IMG/VR virus record: IMGVR_UViG_3300040856_001532
Span: 1-27,491 of that record
Source: a virus
Length of the DNA: 27,491 bases
Direction: 5' to 3' (one strand)
A program made the translations under genes and the position numbers. Shown piece after piece: positions 1 through 8,069 of this stretch. The first letter of the stretch is position 1; each line of letters starts with the position of its first letter. The notes beneath the pieces were generated by a model. That model worked only from the letters and a program-made list of their open reading frames with translations. It was not told the DNA's origin and ran no database searches.

Positions 1-170
1 CAAAGCTTGGTTATGTACATACTGGTCAGCAAGCGCCGCAGCAGCAGGCTCAATATCAGCAACCACAGCAGCAAGCACCACAGCAACAAGGCGGATTTGC
101 ACCACAGCAACATCAATACCAGCAGCAGGGAGGCTTCGCTCCGCAGCAAAATAACAACCAGCAATTTTAA
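1..170 (+). CDS. C-terminal end of a Q-rich protein, possibly phage single-strand DNA-binding protein (partial)
   Basis: The window opens inside a rightward reading frame (first complete codon at base 3) that ends with TAA at 168-170. The visible 55 residues are dominated by glutamine, proline and glycine, with the unit GGFAPQQ appearing twice, and the chain ends in NNNQQF. A disordered Q/G/P-rich tail ending in phenylalanine is common in bacterial and phage SSB proteins, where the last residues bind partner proteins. The acidic DDDIPF-type tip typical of SSB is absent, so the assignment is tentative. A terminator follows at 253-280. Seen: the low-complexity tail. Inferred: SSB identity. Confidence 0.45.
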   Translation, partial: KLGYVHTGQQAPQQQAQYQQPQQQAPQQQGGFAPQQHQYQQQGGFAPQQNNNQQF

Positions 171-252
171 ATTTGACTAAACCAGAGTAGTGAAATAATA
201 TTCAAAAAGGCATTGTCTCCCCAACTCTGCTTTTACTACTCCATTACTTGCT

Positions 253-280
253 AGCCCTCTATATGAGGGCTTTTTCTTTT
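253..280 (+). terminator. Rho-independent terminator after the Q-rich gene
   Basis: A 7-bp perfect stem (AGCCCTC, loop TATAT, GAGGGCT) is followed by a run of T (TTTTTCTTTT). It closes the operon ending at 170 and isolates it from the promoter at 283-337. Confidence 0.8.
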
Positions 281-282
281 CT

Positions 283-337
283 GTTATATCTATATAACTA
301 AATGTTATTTCAAAAACTCATTTATCTTCGTTAGTAT
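283..337 (+). promoter_or_regulatory. Promoter of the 364 gene with GTTAT/ATAAC element
   Basis: A 26-bp element at 283-308 has three half-sites: GTTAT, six bases, ATAAC, TAAAT, GTTAT. It ends 24 bp before the first base of a TAGTAT -10 box (332-337). The hexamer at the -35 position (TTCAAA, 309-314) matches TTGACA at only 4 of 6 bases. The start codon is 32 bp from the first base of the -10. The same arrangement occurs before the genes at 12331, 15512, 15829 and 26099. The position just upstream of a poor -35 suggests an activator site. Confidence 0.65.
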
Positions 338-363
338 CAAGCTATCAACTAATGGAGATAAAC

Positions 364-783
364 ATGAAACTTACACCTTTACTTTTAAGTCAAATCATTG
401 ACGAAAACGACATCGAAAACTTCCACGCTAACATTAGCGATGAAATGGTAATTCAAGTTAAGGCGGCTTATTCAATCGCAAACCAAAAACCAGCTAAGGA
501 TTCGCTAGTTATTAAGTGGCTTATCGATAAAGCTGAGTATTTCCAATTCTCATACAATCAATTTTTGGTTCGATATGACAATGAAGATAACAGTTATTAT
601 GATTGGTCTGAAACAGATGAAATGCTTGGTATGGCTTGGCACTATGCAATTGATTTAAAGTCAACGTCGGCAGGCTGGCACGCTCAAAGAACCAATAAAT
701 ATTTCACGCACATGAAAGCGTCAGTTGCGATTCTAGGTGTTATTAGCAAGCTAGATGAAGGTTATCATGCTTACGCCTCGTAA
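364..783 (+). CDS. Hypothetical phage protein, first gene of the pre-lysis operon
   Basis: I do not recognise this 139-residue soluble protein. It is acidic in its first half, rich in Y/W/F in the middle (residues about 60-105), and has no signal peptide or membrane segment. I chose ATG 364 over an in-frame ATG at 352 because the upstream ATG lies inside the probable Shine-Dalgarno sequence (TGGAGA, 353-358), which is spaced correctly for 364. It is the first gene after the promoter at 283-337 and overlaps the start of the next gene by 17 bp. Confidence 0.75.
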   Translation: MKLTPLLLSQIIDENDIENFHANISDEMVIQVKAAYSIANQKPAKDSLVIKWLIDKAEYFQFSYNQFLVRYDNEDNSYYDWSETDEMLGMAWHYAIDLKSTSAGWHAQRTNKYFTHMKASVAILGVISKLDEGYHAYAS

Positions 784-1162
784 CAAGCTTACAGATGAGC
801 AAAAGCGGGTTCTAGACCAGAATCCGCACCTACAAAGCGACAAGTTAGCAAAACTTATTGGTTTAAGTGTAAATACAGTTACAGGCTATAGAGGCAGAAA
901 TGGCGGCGTGAAATGGTCGTACAGTGGCGTAGGCATCCCGTTTTTTCACTTTGATAAATGGCAACACTCATCAAAGTGGCGAGTGAGATATAAAATGAAG
1001 CTTTTGTTTACTGGCTCTTTTGATAATGCGATAAAGGTTCAAGGTCAGCTTATTTGGATGCTTGAGAATGGTTTGAATCCATTTGAAGAAAAGCGAATTA
1101 GAAAGCCAGTTAAAACAATACTAGACCCTTTTGCGGATTTGGAATTTGGTGGTAAGCAATGA
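767..1162 (+). CDS. Small helix-turn-helix protein, probable phage DNA-binding regulator
   Basis: The product has 131 residues. Residues about 9-46 (TDEQKRVLD...SDKLAKLIGLSVNTVTGY) have the spacing of a helix-turn-helix: a short helix, then LAKLIGLS, then a recognition-like helix VNTVTGYRGR. The rest has many basic and aromatic residues and matches nothing I know. I prefer ATG 767 (Shine-Dalgarno GAAGG at 757-761) over the in-frame ATG at 755. The gene overlaps its upstream neighbour by 17 bp and the next gene by 4 bp (ATGA), so the three are translationally coupled. DNA binding is an inference from the motif; the target is unknown. Confidence 0.65.
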   Translation: MLTPRNKLTDEQKRVLDQNPHLQSDKLAKLIGLSVNTVTGYRGRNGGVKWSYSGVGIPFFHFDKWQHSSKWRVRYKMKLLFTGSFDNAIKVQGQLIWMLENGLNPFEEKRIRKPVKTILDPFADLEFGGKQ

Positions 1163-1446
1163 GTGATAGAAATAAAAACATCGAGCTTGCTTTAAAACTG
1201 AACATTGAAAGTGGCAAGTCAATCAAAGAAATCTCTGAAATGACAGGTTGCAGCACTTACAAGATCAAAGCAGAAAGGAAAAGGCTAGGCCTTACTGGCC
1301 CTTACAGACAGATAAAAGCTAATGAACTAAAACTTTTAATGTCTGATATGCCAATCAAAGAGGTTGCAAAAAGTCTAAATATGACAGGCGAACACGCATC
1401 TCAGTATAGGTATAGATACAAAAAGAAAATAAGGATTGAAGCGTAG
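1159..1446 (+). CDS. Double helix-turn-helix small protein, candidate phage transcription regulator
   Basis: This basic 95-residue protein contains two tandem helix-turn-helix-like segments: residues about 18-45 (GKSIKEISEMTGCSTYKIKAE) and about 58-88 (MPIKEVAKSLNMTGEHASQYR). Both share the IKE[IV]-X2-hydrophobic-X2-[TN][GM] pattern, so the protein may be an internal duplication. Two recognition helices in one short chain would suit binding to repeated half-sites, such as the GTTAT/ATAAC elements of this phage, but no data link them. It overlaps 767-1162 by 4 bp and ends on the first base of the next start codon. Confidence 0.7.
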   Translation: MSDRNKNIELALKLNIESGKSIKEISEMTGCSTYKIKAERKRLGLTGPYRQIKANELKLLMSDMPIKEVAKSLNMTGEHASQYRYRYKKKIRIEA

Positions 1447-1700
1447 TGAATTACTTAAATGACCAGGCAGACTTAATTGATAGTCTAGTGTTGAAAATGC
1501 ACGCACCGCTCAATTGCGGCGAGATGCACGTGTTGCGAAAAAACACACTAGACTTTACTAAGCGCGCAAGATATGAGCACTCTAAAAGATGCGAGTTATT
1601 GCGCAAGATTAGAACCGCGCAAAATACAAATAACGAGGCGCTAGAGCTTGAGCTTTTGCGCCAACTAGCAAAATTGGAGAATGACAATGTTAACACTTGA
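1446..1700 (+). CDS. Hypothetical small charged protein
   Basis: An 84-residue product starting at GTG 1446, directly overlapping the preceding TAG. It is charged, with a probably helical C-terminal half (residues about 40-80, many K/R/E/L) that may form a coiled coil. No known domain is apparent. Evidence that it is real comes from tight packing: it overlaps the next ORF (ATG 1687) by 14 bp, and the AAGGA at 1431-1435 is a possible ribosome binding site. Confidence 0.55.
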   Translation: MNYLNDQADLIDSLVLKMHAPLNCGEMHVLRKNTLDFTKRARYEHSKRCELLRKIRTAQNTNNEALELELLRQLAKLENDNVNT

Positions 1701-1833
1701 GCAAAAGGCAGCACGCCATAGATTGATTAAATCAATTGTAAATAGACGCAACAAAGAGAAAGCTGCCAGAAACTTGGAGCGCCGCAGAAATGCGGAGGAT
1801 GTGCTTTATTTAAAAGAGCGAGGAGTTGAGTAA
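1687..1833 (+). CDS. Hypothetical 48-residue basic protein
   Basis: The frame from ATG 1687 to TAA 1833 encodes a very basic, helix-prone peptide (about a third K or R, e.g. VNRRNKEKAARNLERRRN). GGAG at 1676-1679 precedes it as a ribosome binding site. Its stop overlaps the endolysin start codon (TAATG), so it is coupled to the lysis genes. The function is unknown. Its position directly upstream of the endolysin and its charge are the only clues. Confidence 0.55.
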   Translation: MLTLEQKAARHRLIKSIVNRRNKEKAARNLERRRNAEDVLYLKERGVE

Positions 1834-2225
1834 TGAGTAACTTTAAGTTTGGTCAAGCAAGTCTAAATAGACTGCAATCAGTTGATGAGCGATTGCAGAA
1901 GATAGCAAGTCTCGCCCTATCAATAAGCAAGGTTGACTTTGGTATACCATCAAGCGGCGGACTTAGAACCGCGGATGAGCAAAACAGACTTTACCATAAC
2001 GGAAAATCTCAATTGGATGGTTACAAGAGAAAAAGTTTTCATCAAACAGGTAAGGCGTTAGATGTTTACGCTTTTGTAAATGACAAGGCAAGTTGGGAGC
2101 GCGAGCATTTAGCTATGGTAGCTTGCGCAATGCTTCAAGCTGCATCTACTCTTGGTTATAAACTTGAATGGGGCGGTCACTGGCGTAATTTTGTTGATAT
2201 GCCGCATTTTGAGTTGAGTGACTGA
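1833..2225 (+). CDS. Endolysin: M15-family L-alanyl-D-glutamate-type peptidase
   Basis: This 130-residue protein matches the single-domain phage M15 peptidases that cut the peptide cross-bridge of peptidoglycan to release virions. The zinc-binding signature SFHQTGKALDVYAF (residues 68-81) supplies H70 and D77, and WGGHW...DMPHFEL (113-128) supplies the third ligand H125 with D122 as the likely catalytic acid. R45 in SGGLRTADEQ is the conserved arginine region. There is no signal peptide, so export depends on a holin, which fits the membrane proteins that follow. GGAG (1822-1825) is the ribosome binding site. Confidence 0.9.
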   Translation: MSNFKFGQASLNRLQSVDERLQKIASLALSISKVDFGIPSSGGLRTADEQNRLYHNGKSQLDGYKRKSFHQTGKALDVYAFVNDKASWEREHLAMVACAMLQAASTLGYKLEWGGHWRNFVDMPHFELSD

Positions 2226-2409
2226 TATGACAGCCCATATAGACAACCAAGAGCAAGAGACAGAGCAGTGCGAGTGTAACCCGCATGACTCGCACGCTCT
2301 TGTTAAAGAAAATATCAATCTAAGAAAGAAGATAACTGAGCTTAATTTTTACTGCTTTGTTATGTTCTTTTTATTATCAATCGCAGTAATAGCGAGGTTA
2401 ACGCAATGA
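2218..2409 (+). CDS. Small membrane protein of the lysis cassette
   Basis: A 63-residue product with an acidic, cysteine-containing N-terminus (ECEC at about 18), a short charged helix (residues 29-42) and one C-terminal hydrophobic segment (about 43-60). Starts are possible at GTG 2218 or ATG 2227; neither has a strong Shine-Dalgarno sequence. It overlaps the endolysin stop and the next gene (ATGA at 2406-2409). A role as antiholin, pinholin or spanin partner is possible from position and topology only. Confidence 0.6.
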   Translation: MTDMTAHIDNQEQETEQCECNPHDSHALVKENINLRKKITELNFYCFVMFFLLSIAVIARLTQ

Positions 2410-2789
2410 GTTTATTGGCAGGAATAAAAGCAATTTTCACTGGCGGATTTTTCAGTACAGTTGAAAACATAGCCACCGAAATGATTGAGACTAAAAAGGA
2501 GTCAGCAGAGGCTCAAACTCTAATGTTGAAAGTGCTAGACCCTAACGGAATCATGCGCCGCCAGTTAAGTAGATGTGTAACTTTCTTTTATGGAGTTTAT
2601 CTTTTTACCATGCTCGGTTTGTTAGTTTGTGAGTTTTTCGGATTCGTACCAAGTGGTCAAACTCCCGAACAAGTTGCCGCAGTTACGCAAAAGCTTGGCG
2701 ATTTGTTTGCGCCAATAACCACGGCTTTCGGCATGATTATCGGCGCAAGTTTTGGTGTTAACTTTTACAATGTAAAGAAAGGTAATTAG
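2406..2789 (+). CDS. Holin-like membrane protein (3TM / gene-transfer-release holin type)
   Basis: The product has 127 residues with an amphipathic N-terminal region (1-45), the stretch DPNGIMRRQLSR (45-56), then hydrophobic segments at about 56-80 and 100-121 and a basic tail (VKKGN). This order resembles the family of small holins first named for gene transfer agents. It would form the inner-membrane hole that gives the M15 endolysin access to peptidoglycan. Its place two genes after the endolysin supports this. The family call is from memory of its general pattern. Confidence 0.65.
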   Translation: MSLLAGIKAIFTGGFFSTVENIATEMIETKKESAEAQTLMLKVLDPNGIMRRQLSRCVTFFYGVYLFTMLGLLVCEFFGFVPSGQTPEQVAAVTQKLGDLFAPITTAFGMIIGASFGVNFYNVKKGN

Positions 2790-2795
2790 CAGGCA

Positions 2796-2855
2796 ATGAA
2801 TTACCGCTTTGGCTCTACAATTGGGAGCAAGTTAAAAGATTGGATTAAAAAATAA
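2796..2855 (+). CDS. Possible 19-residue basic peptide
   Basis: The frame ATG 2796 to TAA 2855 encodes MNYRFGSTIGSKLKDWIKK. Only a weak AGCAGG ribosome binding site precedes it. It lies 6 bp after the holin gene, and its stop runs into the stem of the hairpin at 2855-2874. It may be a non-coding stretch. Confidence 0.25.
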   Translation: MNYRFGSTIGSKLKDWIKK

Positions 2856-2874
2856 AGCGCTCATACAGAGCGCT
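2855..2874 (+). other. Hairpin between two micro-ORFs
   Basis: AGCGCTC, loop ATACA, GAGCGCT forms a 7-bp GC-rich stem. No T-run follows (AAGGATTAATTATG comes next), so it is not a standard terminator. It may protect the 3' end of the lysis mRNA or modulate translation of the 2886 ORF, whose ribosome binding site (AAGGA) begins right after the stem. Confidence 0.5.
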
Positions 2875-2885
2875 AAGGATTAATT

Positions 2886-2978
2886 ATGATTAACTTTATT
2901 CAAGTGTTAATAATTTTATTTTTGTGCGTTGGCTTCCCTGCTTACTGTGTTTATTTGCATTTTAAGCATCATTACTAA
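2886..2978 (+). CDS. Possible 30-residue single-span membrane peptide
   Basis: ATG 2886 to TAA 2976-2978 encodes a peptide with one strongly hydrophobic stretch (FIQVLIILFLCVGFPAYCVY) and a basic, histidine-rich end (HFKHHY). AAGGA, 8 bp upstream, is a fair ribosome binding site. It is the last rightward gene before the convergent tailspike gene. A small-peptide role in lysis timing or exclusion is conceivable but not shown. Confidence 0.45.
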   Translation: MINFIQVLIILFLCVGFPAYCVYLHFKHHY

Positions 2979-3017
2979 ATGCAGTGTTACTGTTAACACA
3001 ATCTACCTGATATAAAC

Positions 3018-5462
3018 TTAATAGTATTCCACTATGACAAAACCAACATCTTGCACTAACGCGTTGCCGCCATCGGCCCACACTCTTACACGCCTTTTGT
3101 TTGCATCTGCACCAGCATCAATCATGAGATTATCAACAACAAATGAATGGTCATTCTTTTGCTCATCCGTGGTTGATTGTCCGTAAATCACAGCTTTGTC
3201 GTTACTACCAACCTTTAGCGTGTATTGTGACGATGACAAACCAGAAGGCGGTCTATAAACTGTTATTTTATTCAAAATTGCACCTTCTGGAAGCACAACG
3301 GATTGCTCATTACCACCGTTATACGGCCAACCAAGTCTATTTTGTATCGCAGATACAGTTTTAGCTACACTGCTGTAAGCACCTCTACCGTTGTTAGTAA
3401 AGTTAACATCAAAGTCCGTTGCGTAATTAGGAGAGTCACCAGATCCTGTGGTGTCTGCAAAGATTAACTCTCTAGCACGTATCGCACCGTAATTGTTATT
3501 TACAGTACATCGACTGGATAAATCAGATACATCCTTGCATTTCTCGAATTCTATCAGACCATTTTGAGCTGTGGATGAGCTGGAGCCTGTAACTACATAG
3601 CTAAACTCTTGCGGTAACTCACAGTTTTTAAGCCGAACAACCTGTGAAGCGTTTAGGGTTACAGCATCCCTGGCACCACCAACAGTGGTGGTTAAGTTTG
3701 AATCGCAAAACTTAACCACAATCGATACAATCCCCGTATTATTTCCAGCGTAAAGTTTTTTCTGGTTTGTCTTTAACTCTGTCTTAATACCTAAAAATAA
3801 AAAGTCTTGATTGCCTGTACCCAGTCCAGAACCCGACGTTGAATTTCTGACTACTGCGCCCAATTTATCTGGTATAGTGCCGTAAGTTGATAGTATTATA
3901 CTGCCTCCGAACCACTTAACACTGCCACCACCAGTACTAACGCGTACAACATCACCTAAAATAGTCTCCGCCTCAGTCGAGACATATTCGTGGTTTACTG
4001 ATTGTGGATTATCTAGTTCTAATACAGAATCACCTATATTCGTGAACTTACAGCAAAGCCACTTATACTCACTGTTACCAGCCGTTCCAGATGCCTTGTT
4101 AACCTTATTAACAAATTCGATTCTACAATCTGAGAATGTAGCACCTTGTTCGTGACCTGTTCCATATGCGTTGTAAAAGTTGCCGTTTGCTATACTGTCA
4201 GAGCCAAAGCAAATACCTTCAACTCGCTGAAACTGATATCGCTGTGTTACACCATTTTGATAGAACCACTTTTCAACACCCTCTGTTACCAGCATAAAGT
4301 AAGTTGACTTATTTCTACCACCTTGCCCAGTGAGCTTGTACCCTCTTAGTCCAGAGGCGCTTCCAGAGTATGACAGTATTGCACTTTCGGTGAAATTGTA
4401 TTGTCCGAACCCAGCGACCAATGCTTTACCTGCTCCATCCAAAAACGCATCCACAGCAAGCTTGTATGGCGCGCTGTTGTCCGTACCAGAAACAACTCTT
4501 GTACCATCTTCCGATTCACTAGTAATAGCGCCGTCAGATATGCAACCAAAATCATCAATCCAGAGGCCATTTAAAGATATTGCTCGCAGTCCGTTAGCTA
4601 ATAGCAAACCCTTTGAGCCTGATACAACTTTCCAAGTTATAGCACCAGTTGAGTACTTATTGCCCTCCACAGGCAATGGGTAGCTTTGAAAATCTTGTAC
4701 TGTGTCGAATATTTTCTGGTCTTTCAGTACAACTTTTAATTTTAATCCTGCACTTAGTGGTATATATACACCACCGGTATCTGATTCCAAAACGATGAGG
4801 TGTAGAGCATTATCTCTATCCGTTAGCCTTACATACTGTCCAACCTCTAAAGCAGATGCCTGAGCCTCTGCAAGCGTGTAATATCCTGCTCGCTTCCTCA
4901 GTGCATCTTCAACGTTGCCATTTTCTGCGTAGCTAATATTCGACGCTTGATTAAATGTAACTTGCGTATAGGTTGGGGCGCTTGGCGTTGTCGCAGCAGG
5001 CACAGTAAAAGGTAAAGCTTCAACATCAGTGTAAATCCAAGCATTGCCGCTCGCGTCCAACCCAACATCGTTAGGCAATTCATAAGTAAAGCCAGCGGCA
5101 AAAGTACCTTTCACTCTAAATCCGCGAGAAGTGGATAAATCTAAAATAATTTGATTTACAGTTTCGTCAATTCGACTGTTGAAGTAATCAGCTCCGACAA
5201 CAGTAATCGGTGTAATTTGACCTGCATACTCCGCATTATAATCGCCAGCTTCAACAAAGAATGTAAACTGACCTTTTGAGTTTGTTACGTTGGATAGCCC
5301 GTCTTGAGCAATTTGCGAAGTGCCTGCTAGGTCACGATAAATACTTGCAAGTGTGCCGTTGGTTTTTTTGATGTAAACTGGCTGATTGTTTACATAGTTT
5401 TTGCCATTATTTCCAGCGTCAGTTAGCGCGCCTATGGTTATAGTAAATGATTGTAATGCCAT
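3018..5462 (-). CDS. Tailspike / tail fibre with pectate-lyase-type beta-helix
   Basis: An 814-residue protein, last of the leftward structural operon, 3 bp after the tail-hub gene. Residues 1-120 form a leading domain rich in beta-strand that probably attaches it to the tail tip. Residues about 302-345 (WIDDFGCISDGA...DNSAPYKLAVDAFLDG) match the start of the phage tailspike beta-helix fold, whose hallmark is [DV]-FGA-X-GDG followed by D-[ST]-X-A...A. A long strand-turn-rich segment (to about 700) fits the solenoid, and the end may be a small jelly-roll domain. Such proteins bind and often cleave surface polysaccharide. Active-site residues cannot be assigned by eye. Confidence 0.75.
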   Translation of the reverse strand: MALQSFTITIGALTDAGNNGKNYVNNQPVYIKKTNGTLASIYRDLAGTSQIAQDGLSNVTNSKGQFTFFVEAGDYNAEYAGQITPITVVGADYFNSRIDETVNQIILDLSTSRGFRVKGTFAAGFTYELPNDVGLDASGNAWIYTDVEALPFTVPAATTPSAPTYTQVTFNQASNISYAENGNVEDALRKRAGYYTLAEAQASALEVGQYVRLTDRDNALHLIVLESDTGGVYIPLSAGLKLKVVLKDQKIFDTVQDFQSYPLPVEGNKYSTGAITWKVVSGSKGLLLANGLRAISLNGLWIDDFGCISDGAITSESEDGTRVVSGTDNSAPYKLAVDAFLDGAGKALVAGFGQYNFTESAILSYSGSASGLRGYKLTGQGGRNKSTYFMLVTEGVEKWFYQNGVTQRYQFQRVEGICFGSDSIANGNFYNAYGTGHEQGATFSDCRIEFVNKVNKASGTAGNSEYKWLCCKFTNIGDSVLELDNPQSVNHEYVSTEAETILGDVVRVSTGGGSVKWFGGSIILSTYGTIPDKLGAVVRNSTSGSGLGTGNQDFLFLGIKTELKTNQKKLYAGNNTGIVSIVVKFCDSNLTTTVGGARDAVTLNASQVVRLKNCELPQEFSYVVTGSSSSTAQNGLIEFEKCKDVSDLSSRCTVNNNYGAIRARELIFADTTGSGDSPNYATDFDVNFTNNGRGAYSSVAKTVSAIQNRLGWPYNGGNEQSVVLPEGAILNKITVYRPPSGLSSSQYTLKVGSNDKAVIYGQSTTDEQKNDHSFVVDNLMIDAGADANKRRVRVWADGGNALVQDVGFVIVEYY

Positions 5463-5465
5463 GTT

Positions 5466-8069
5466 TTAGTCTCTCTTTCCGCGAATTGTTGCGTCATTGT
5501 CACCGATAATTGTAACACTATTTCCGTTTGATCGTATTGCGTAACCTGCTTGACCTGCTTCACCGCTTTGCAGGTTTGATTCGGAGTCCTCACCCCATGC
5601 GCCAGCACTTAAACCAGCTAAAGAGCCAGGGCTTGAGCGCGAGCCGTCAACGCCATCTATGCCCGCATCTTCATCCAGTTCACCCTCAACAATTGCAGAT
5701 CCACCACCGCCACCAATGCCGCCTATATAACCCTGCCCGCCGCTACCGCCATTGCCGCCGCTCAAGAAAAATGGTTCAGCAGAGCTATCAGCTATTGAAT
5801 CTGTTGATGGTGCACCACCTCCACCAGAGTAAATAACACCCTGTGTTGCATCTATTATGGTCGGCACTGTAACATTTATTGCATCACCACCATTCAGGCC
5901 ATTTAACCCACTCGCTGTAACCCTTTGAGGATTGTCGTTAGGGTTTGGTGCTGTAGCAATCGGGCCAGCAGCACCATCGCCGCCAGCGCCTAAAATTTGC
6001 CCTCTGTGAATTATTTTAAATGTTACACCAGAGTTTTGAGTTCCTACGTCAAATGCAAAGTTACTTGTTGATGTTGCGCCGATCGTCACATTTGAAGCGA
6101 TAAAAATTGTGTACTCGCCAGCATCAACAGGCGCGAAATCATCGCTTAACACGTAATTCTCTTTGCTTTCATTGATTACAAAATCAAAGTCCTGCTCATT
6201 TATAACGTCCTGATATGTGACAGCCTTGACTTGCACCTGTTTATTTTTCATATCATCTTTAATGCTGAGTATTTGCAGGTTTTGCGACATTGGCTGTCCG
6301 TCATCATCTATAGACAACTCAGTTTTAACGTTTATTATCTCGCCCTCTTCAATCTTGCCGCCTGATACATTGCCGTAATTTTCATAGTCTAGTGTAAATG
6401 TATATTCCTGCGGTGGCTTAGTGTTTACATTCGCAATGCGCGACACGCCACCAACTGCAATACTTACATCGGTATCACTAGAGGTTAAGAATTTAGAGTA
6501 AAACGTTTTATCCTCTTGCGGCTCAAGCGTGCCACTTGATTCTGCTTGCAAATTGATTGATTGGAACAATATCGAACTGTTTTCATCGTTAACCTTTTTA
6601 CTTGCGTCAAATGGCGCAAAACCGATTGAAGCGCGAGTAATTTGTTCTTGATACTTGCTATCAATTCGAACGCTGTCACGCTTGATGTCGGTGTCTGTAA
6701 TTGTTACAGGCTGTTGCTCAAAATCTCCAACCGCTTTAATCCTTATCTTTTTGGCAGACTCATCAAAGTATAAGCTGATATTGTTTTCAGCCCACGATCT
6801 AATAATTGTGTTTATAAATGATTTTATGCTTTCAGGTTTTGGAATGTAAACCGTCCCGCTGTTACTTGGCACAGTTGCAGTTACATCGGTGTAGTCATCA
6901 TAAAAACGGCTTTCTATTGTTGTGCGTGACTGTAGGATATTTACAATTTCAGTTATCGGGTTAAAGTCAGTTAAGACCAAGCACTTTTGAACAGACGCGT
7001 TTATTTTGTGGTCTTTTTGAGTGCTACCACCAACGCCGCGATTAACAATATCTAAAACACCTGTGGTGCTATTGTTTACAGTGTAATCTATTAGCTCGCT
7101 GTCAATTAACACCGTCCCGCTTTCAGTATCTGCGCCGTACTCGCCAGCGACAAAGTTTTTAAGTGTTATTTGTGTTGATGCGTTATCAATATCAGCCAGC
7201 AATACACCAGCGCTAACATCGTGAGTCTTGGCCTTTGCCTCCTCAGTAAAAATAAGTGGATCAACACCGCGAACAGTAACAACATCATCATTGCTGATAT
7301 TGAAGTCATCAATTATGTACTCTCTTGATATGCATTCATTTGGATCAAATGTATTGCCAAACGTAAACCCAGAGTAAACTATCATTTTGCGATTTCTTAG
7401 ATAGCCACCAGTTCGAGCGTGTAATTTACGCAAGTAGGTAGATCTGCTATTTCTAACACTTGGGTATGGCACAGAATAAACATCATCATCAGTGTTGTCG
7501 CTGATAGTCACTGTTACGCTTGCGTTTTTAGCAATCTCTTTACCTGGTTTTAAAAGTGTCGGACTGTGACTAATTGAGCGCAATCCGTTGTAATAAATTT
7601 CACCAGCTACTAATTGTGTATCGGTTATTAAAAACTCTCTAGTTACATCAACGTCAAAACTGTCATCAGTTGAGCAACCTTTTCCGTCTGGGCGTTTGGG
7701 GTAGCCACGACATGAGCCGTCAGCCTCGCCGCCATGGATAACTCTTAAAGCTTGTCCGTTTGTTATAGCTTCTGCGGTTGTGCCTAGTTGTGCTCTAGCT
7801 GTGATATTTACAGTTGTAGCGTTAACTACTGAGCATTTAGCTAGCTCACCACCTATTTTTAAATACTCGTTAGATTGCGCTGTAAATATAGTTAAATCGC
7901 CACCTGATACGGATACATTGCCTGTGTAGCTATCTGAGTAATCACCACCCAAAACAACTTCGCCAGCAGCAAGCGCTTCGGGCGTTGAGTATTTGCAAGC
8001 GTTTGGATATATAGCAACAGCTTGAATAACCTTTGTGCTGTGTAAGCTTTTATTGTTATCAAATGACAT
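5466..8069 (-). CDS. Tail-tip hub protein with C-terminal glycine-rich adhesin-like domain
   Basis: The 867-residue product follows the distal-tail candidate (1-bp overlap) and precedes the tailspike, the usual place of the siphovirus tail-tip hub. Residues about 110-260 include a cysteine pair in GSCRGYPKRPDGKGC and many short beta-strands. Residues 694-867 are very glycine-rich (GGNGGSGGQGYIGGIGGGGG) and end in GYAIRSNGNSVTIIGDNDATIRG. This resembles the glycine-rich receptor-binding region of some phage fibres and gp38-like adhesins, where exposed loops between polyglycine helices contact the host. The hub role is inferred from order; the glycine-rich domain is seen directly. Confidence 0.65.
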   Translation of the reverse strand: MSFDNNKSLHSTKVIQAVAIYPNACKYSTPEALAAGEVVLGGDYSDSYTGNVSVSGGDLTIFTAQSNEYLKIGGELAKCSVVNATTVNITARAQLGTTAEAITNGQALRVIHGGEADGSCRGYPKRPDGKGCSTDDSFDVDVTREFLITDTQLVAGEIYYNGLRSISHSPTLLKPGKEIAKNASVTVTISDNTDDDVYSVPYPSVRNSRSTYLRKLHARTGGYLRNRKMIVYSGFTFGNTFDPNECISREYIIDDFNISNDDVVTVRGVDPLIFTEEAKAKTHDVSAGVLLADIDNASTQITLKNFVAGEYGADTESGTVLIDSELIDYTVNNSTTGVLDIVNRGVGGSTQKDHKINASVQKCLVLTDFNPITEIVNILQSRTTIESRFYDDYTDVTATVPSNSGTVYIPKPESIKSFINTIIRSWAENNISLYFDESAKKIRIKAVGDFEQQPVTITDTDIKRDSVRIDSKYQEQITRASIGFAPFDASKKVNDENSSILFQSINLQAESSGTLEPQEDKTFYSKFLTSSDTDVSIAVGGVSRIANVNTKPPQEYTFTLDYENYGNVSGGKIEEGEIINVKTELSIDDDGQPMSQNLQILSIKDDMKNKQVQVKAVTYQDVINEQDFDFVINESKENYVLSDDFAPVDAGEYTIFIASNVTIGATSTSNFAFDVGTQNSGVTFKIIHRGQILGAGGDGAAGPIATAPNPNDNPQRVTASGLNGLNGGDAINVTVPTIIDATQGVIYSGGGGAPSTDSIADSSAEPFFLSGGNGGSGGQGYIGGIGGGGGSAIVEGELDEDAGIDGVDGSRSSPGSLAGLSAGAWGEDSESNLQSGEAGQAGYAIRSNGNSVTIIGDNDATIRGKRD

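Noticed and set aside
61-167. CAGCAGCAA-rich stretch at the left edge as a microsatellite or regulatory repeat
   Set aside because: It is in frame and encodes the Q-rich tail of a protein ending at 170, so coding use explains the repeats.
352-366. Start codon at 352 for the first complete gene
   Set aside because: The ATG at 352 lies within the Shine-Dalgarno sequence of ATG 364; the same reasoning rejects starts at 15500 and 15814.
2984-2999. Hairpin GTGTTA-CTGT-TAACAC between convergent genes as terminator
   Set aside because: The 6-bp stem is AT-rich and no T-run follows on either strand; it may be chance.
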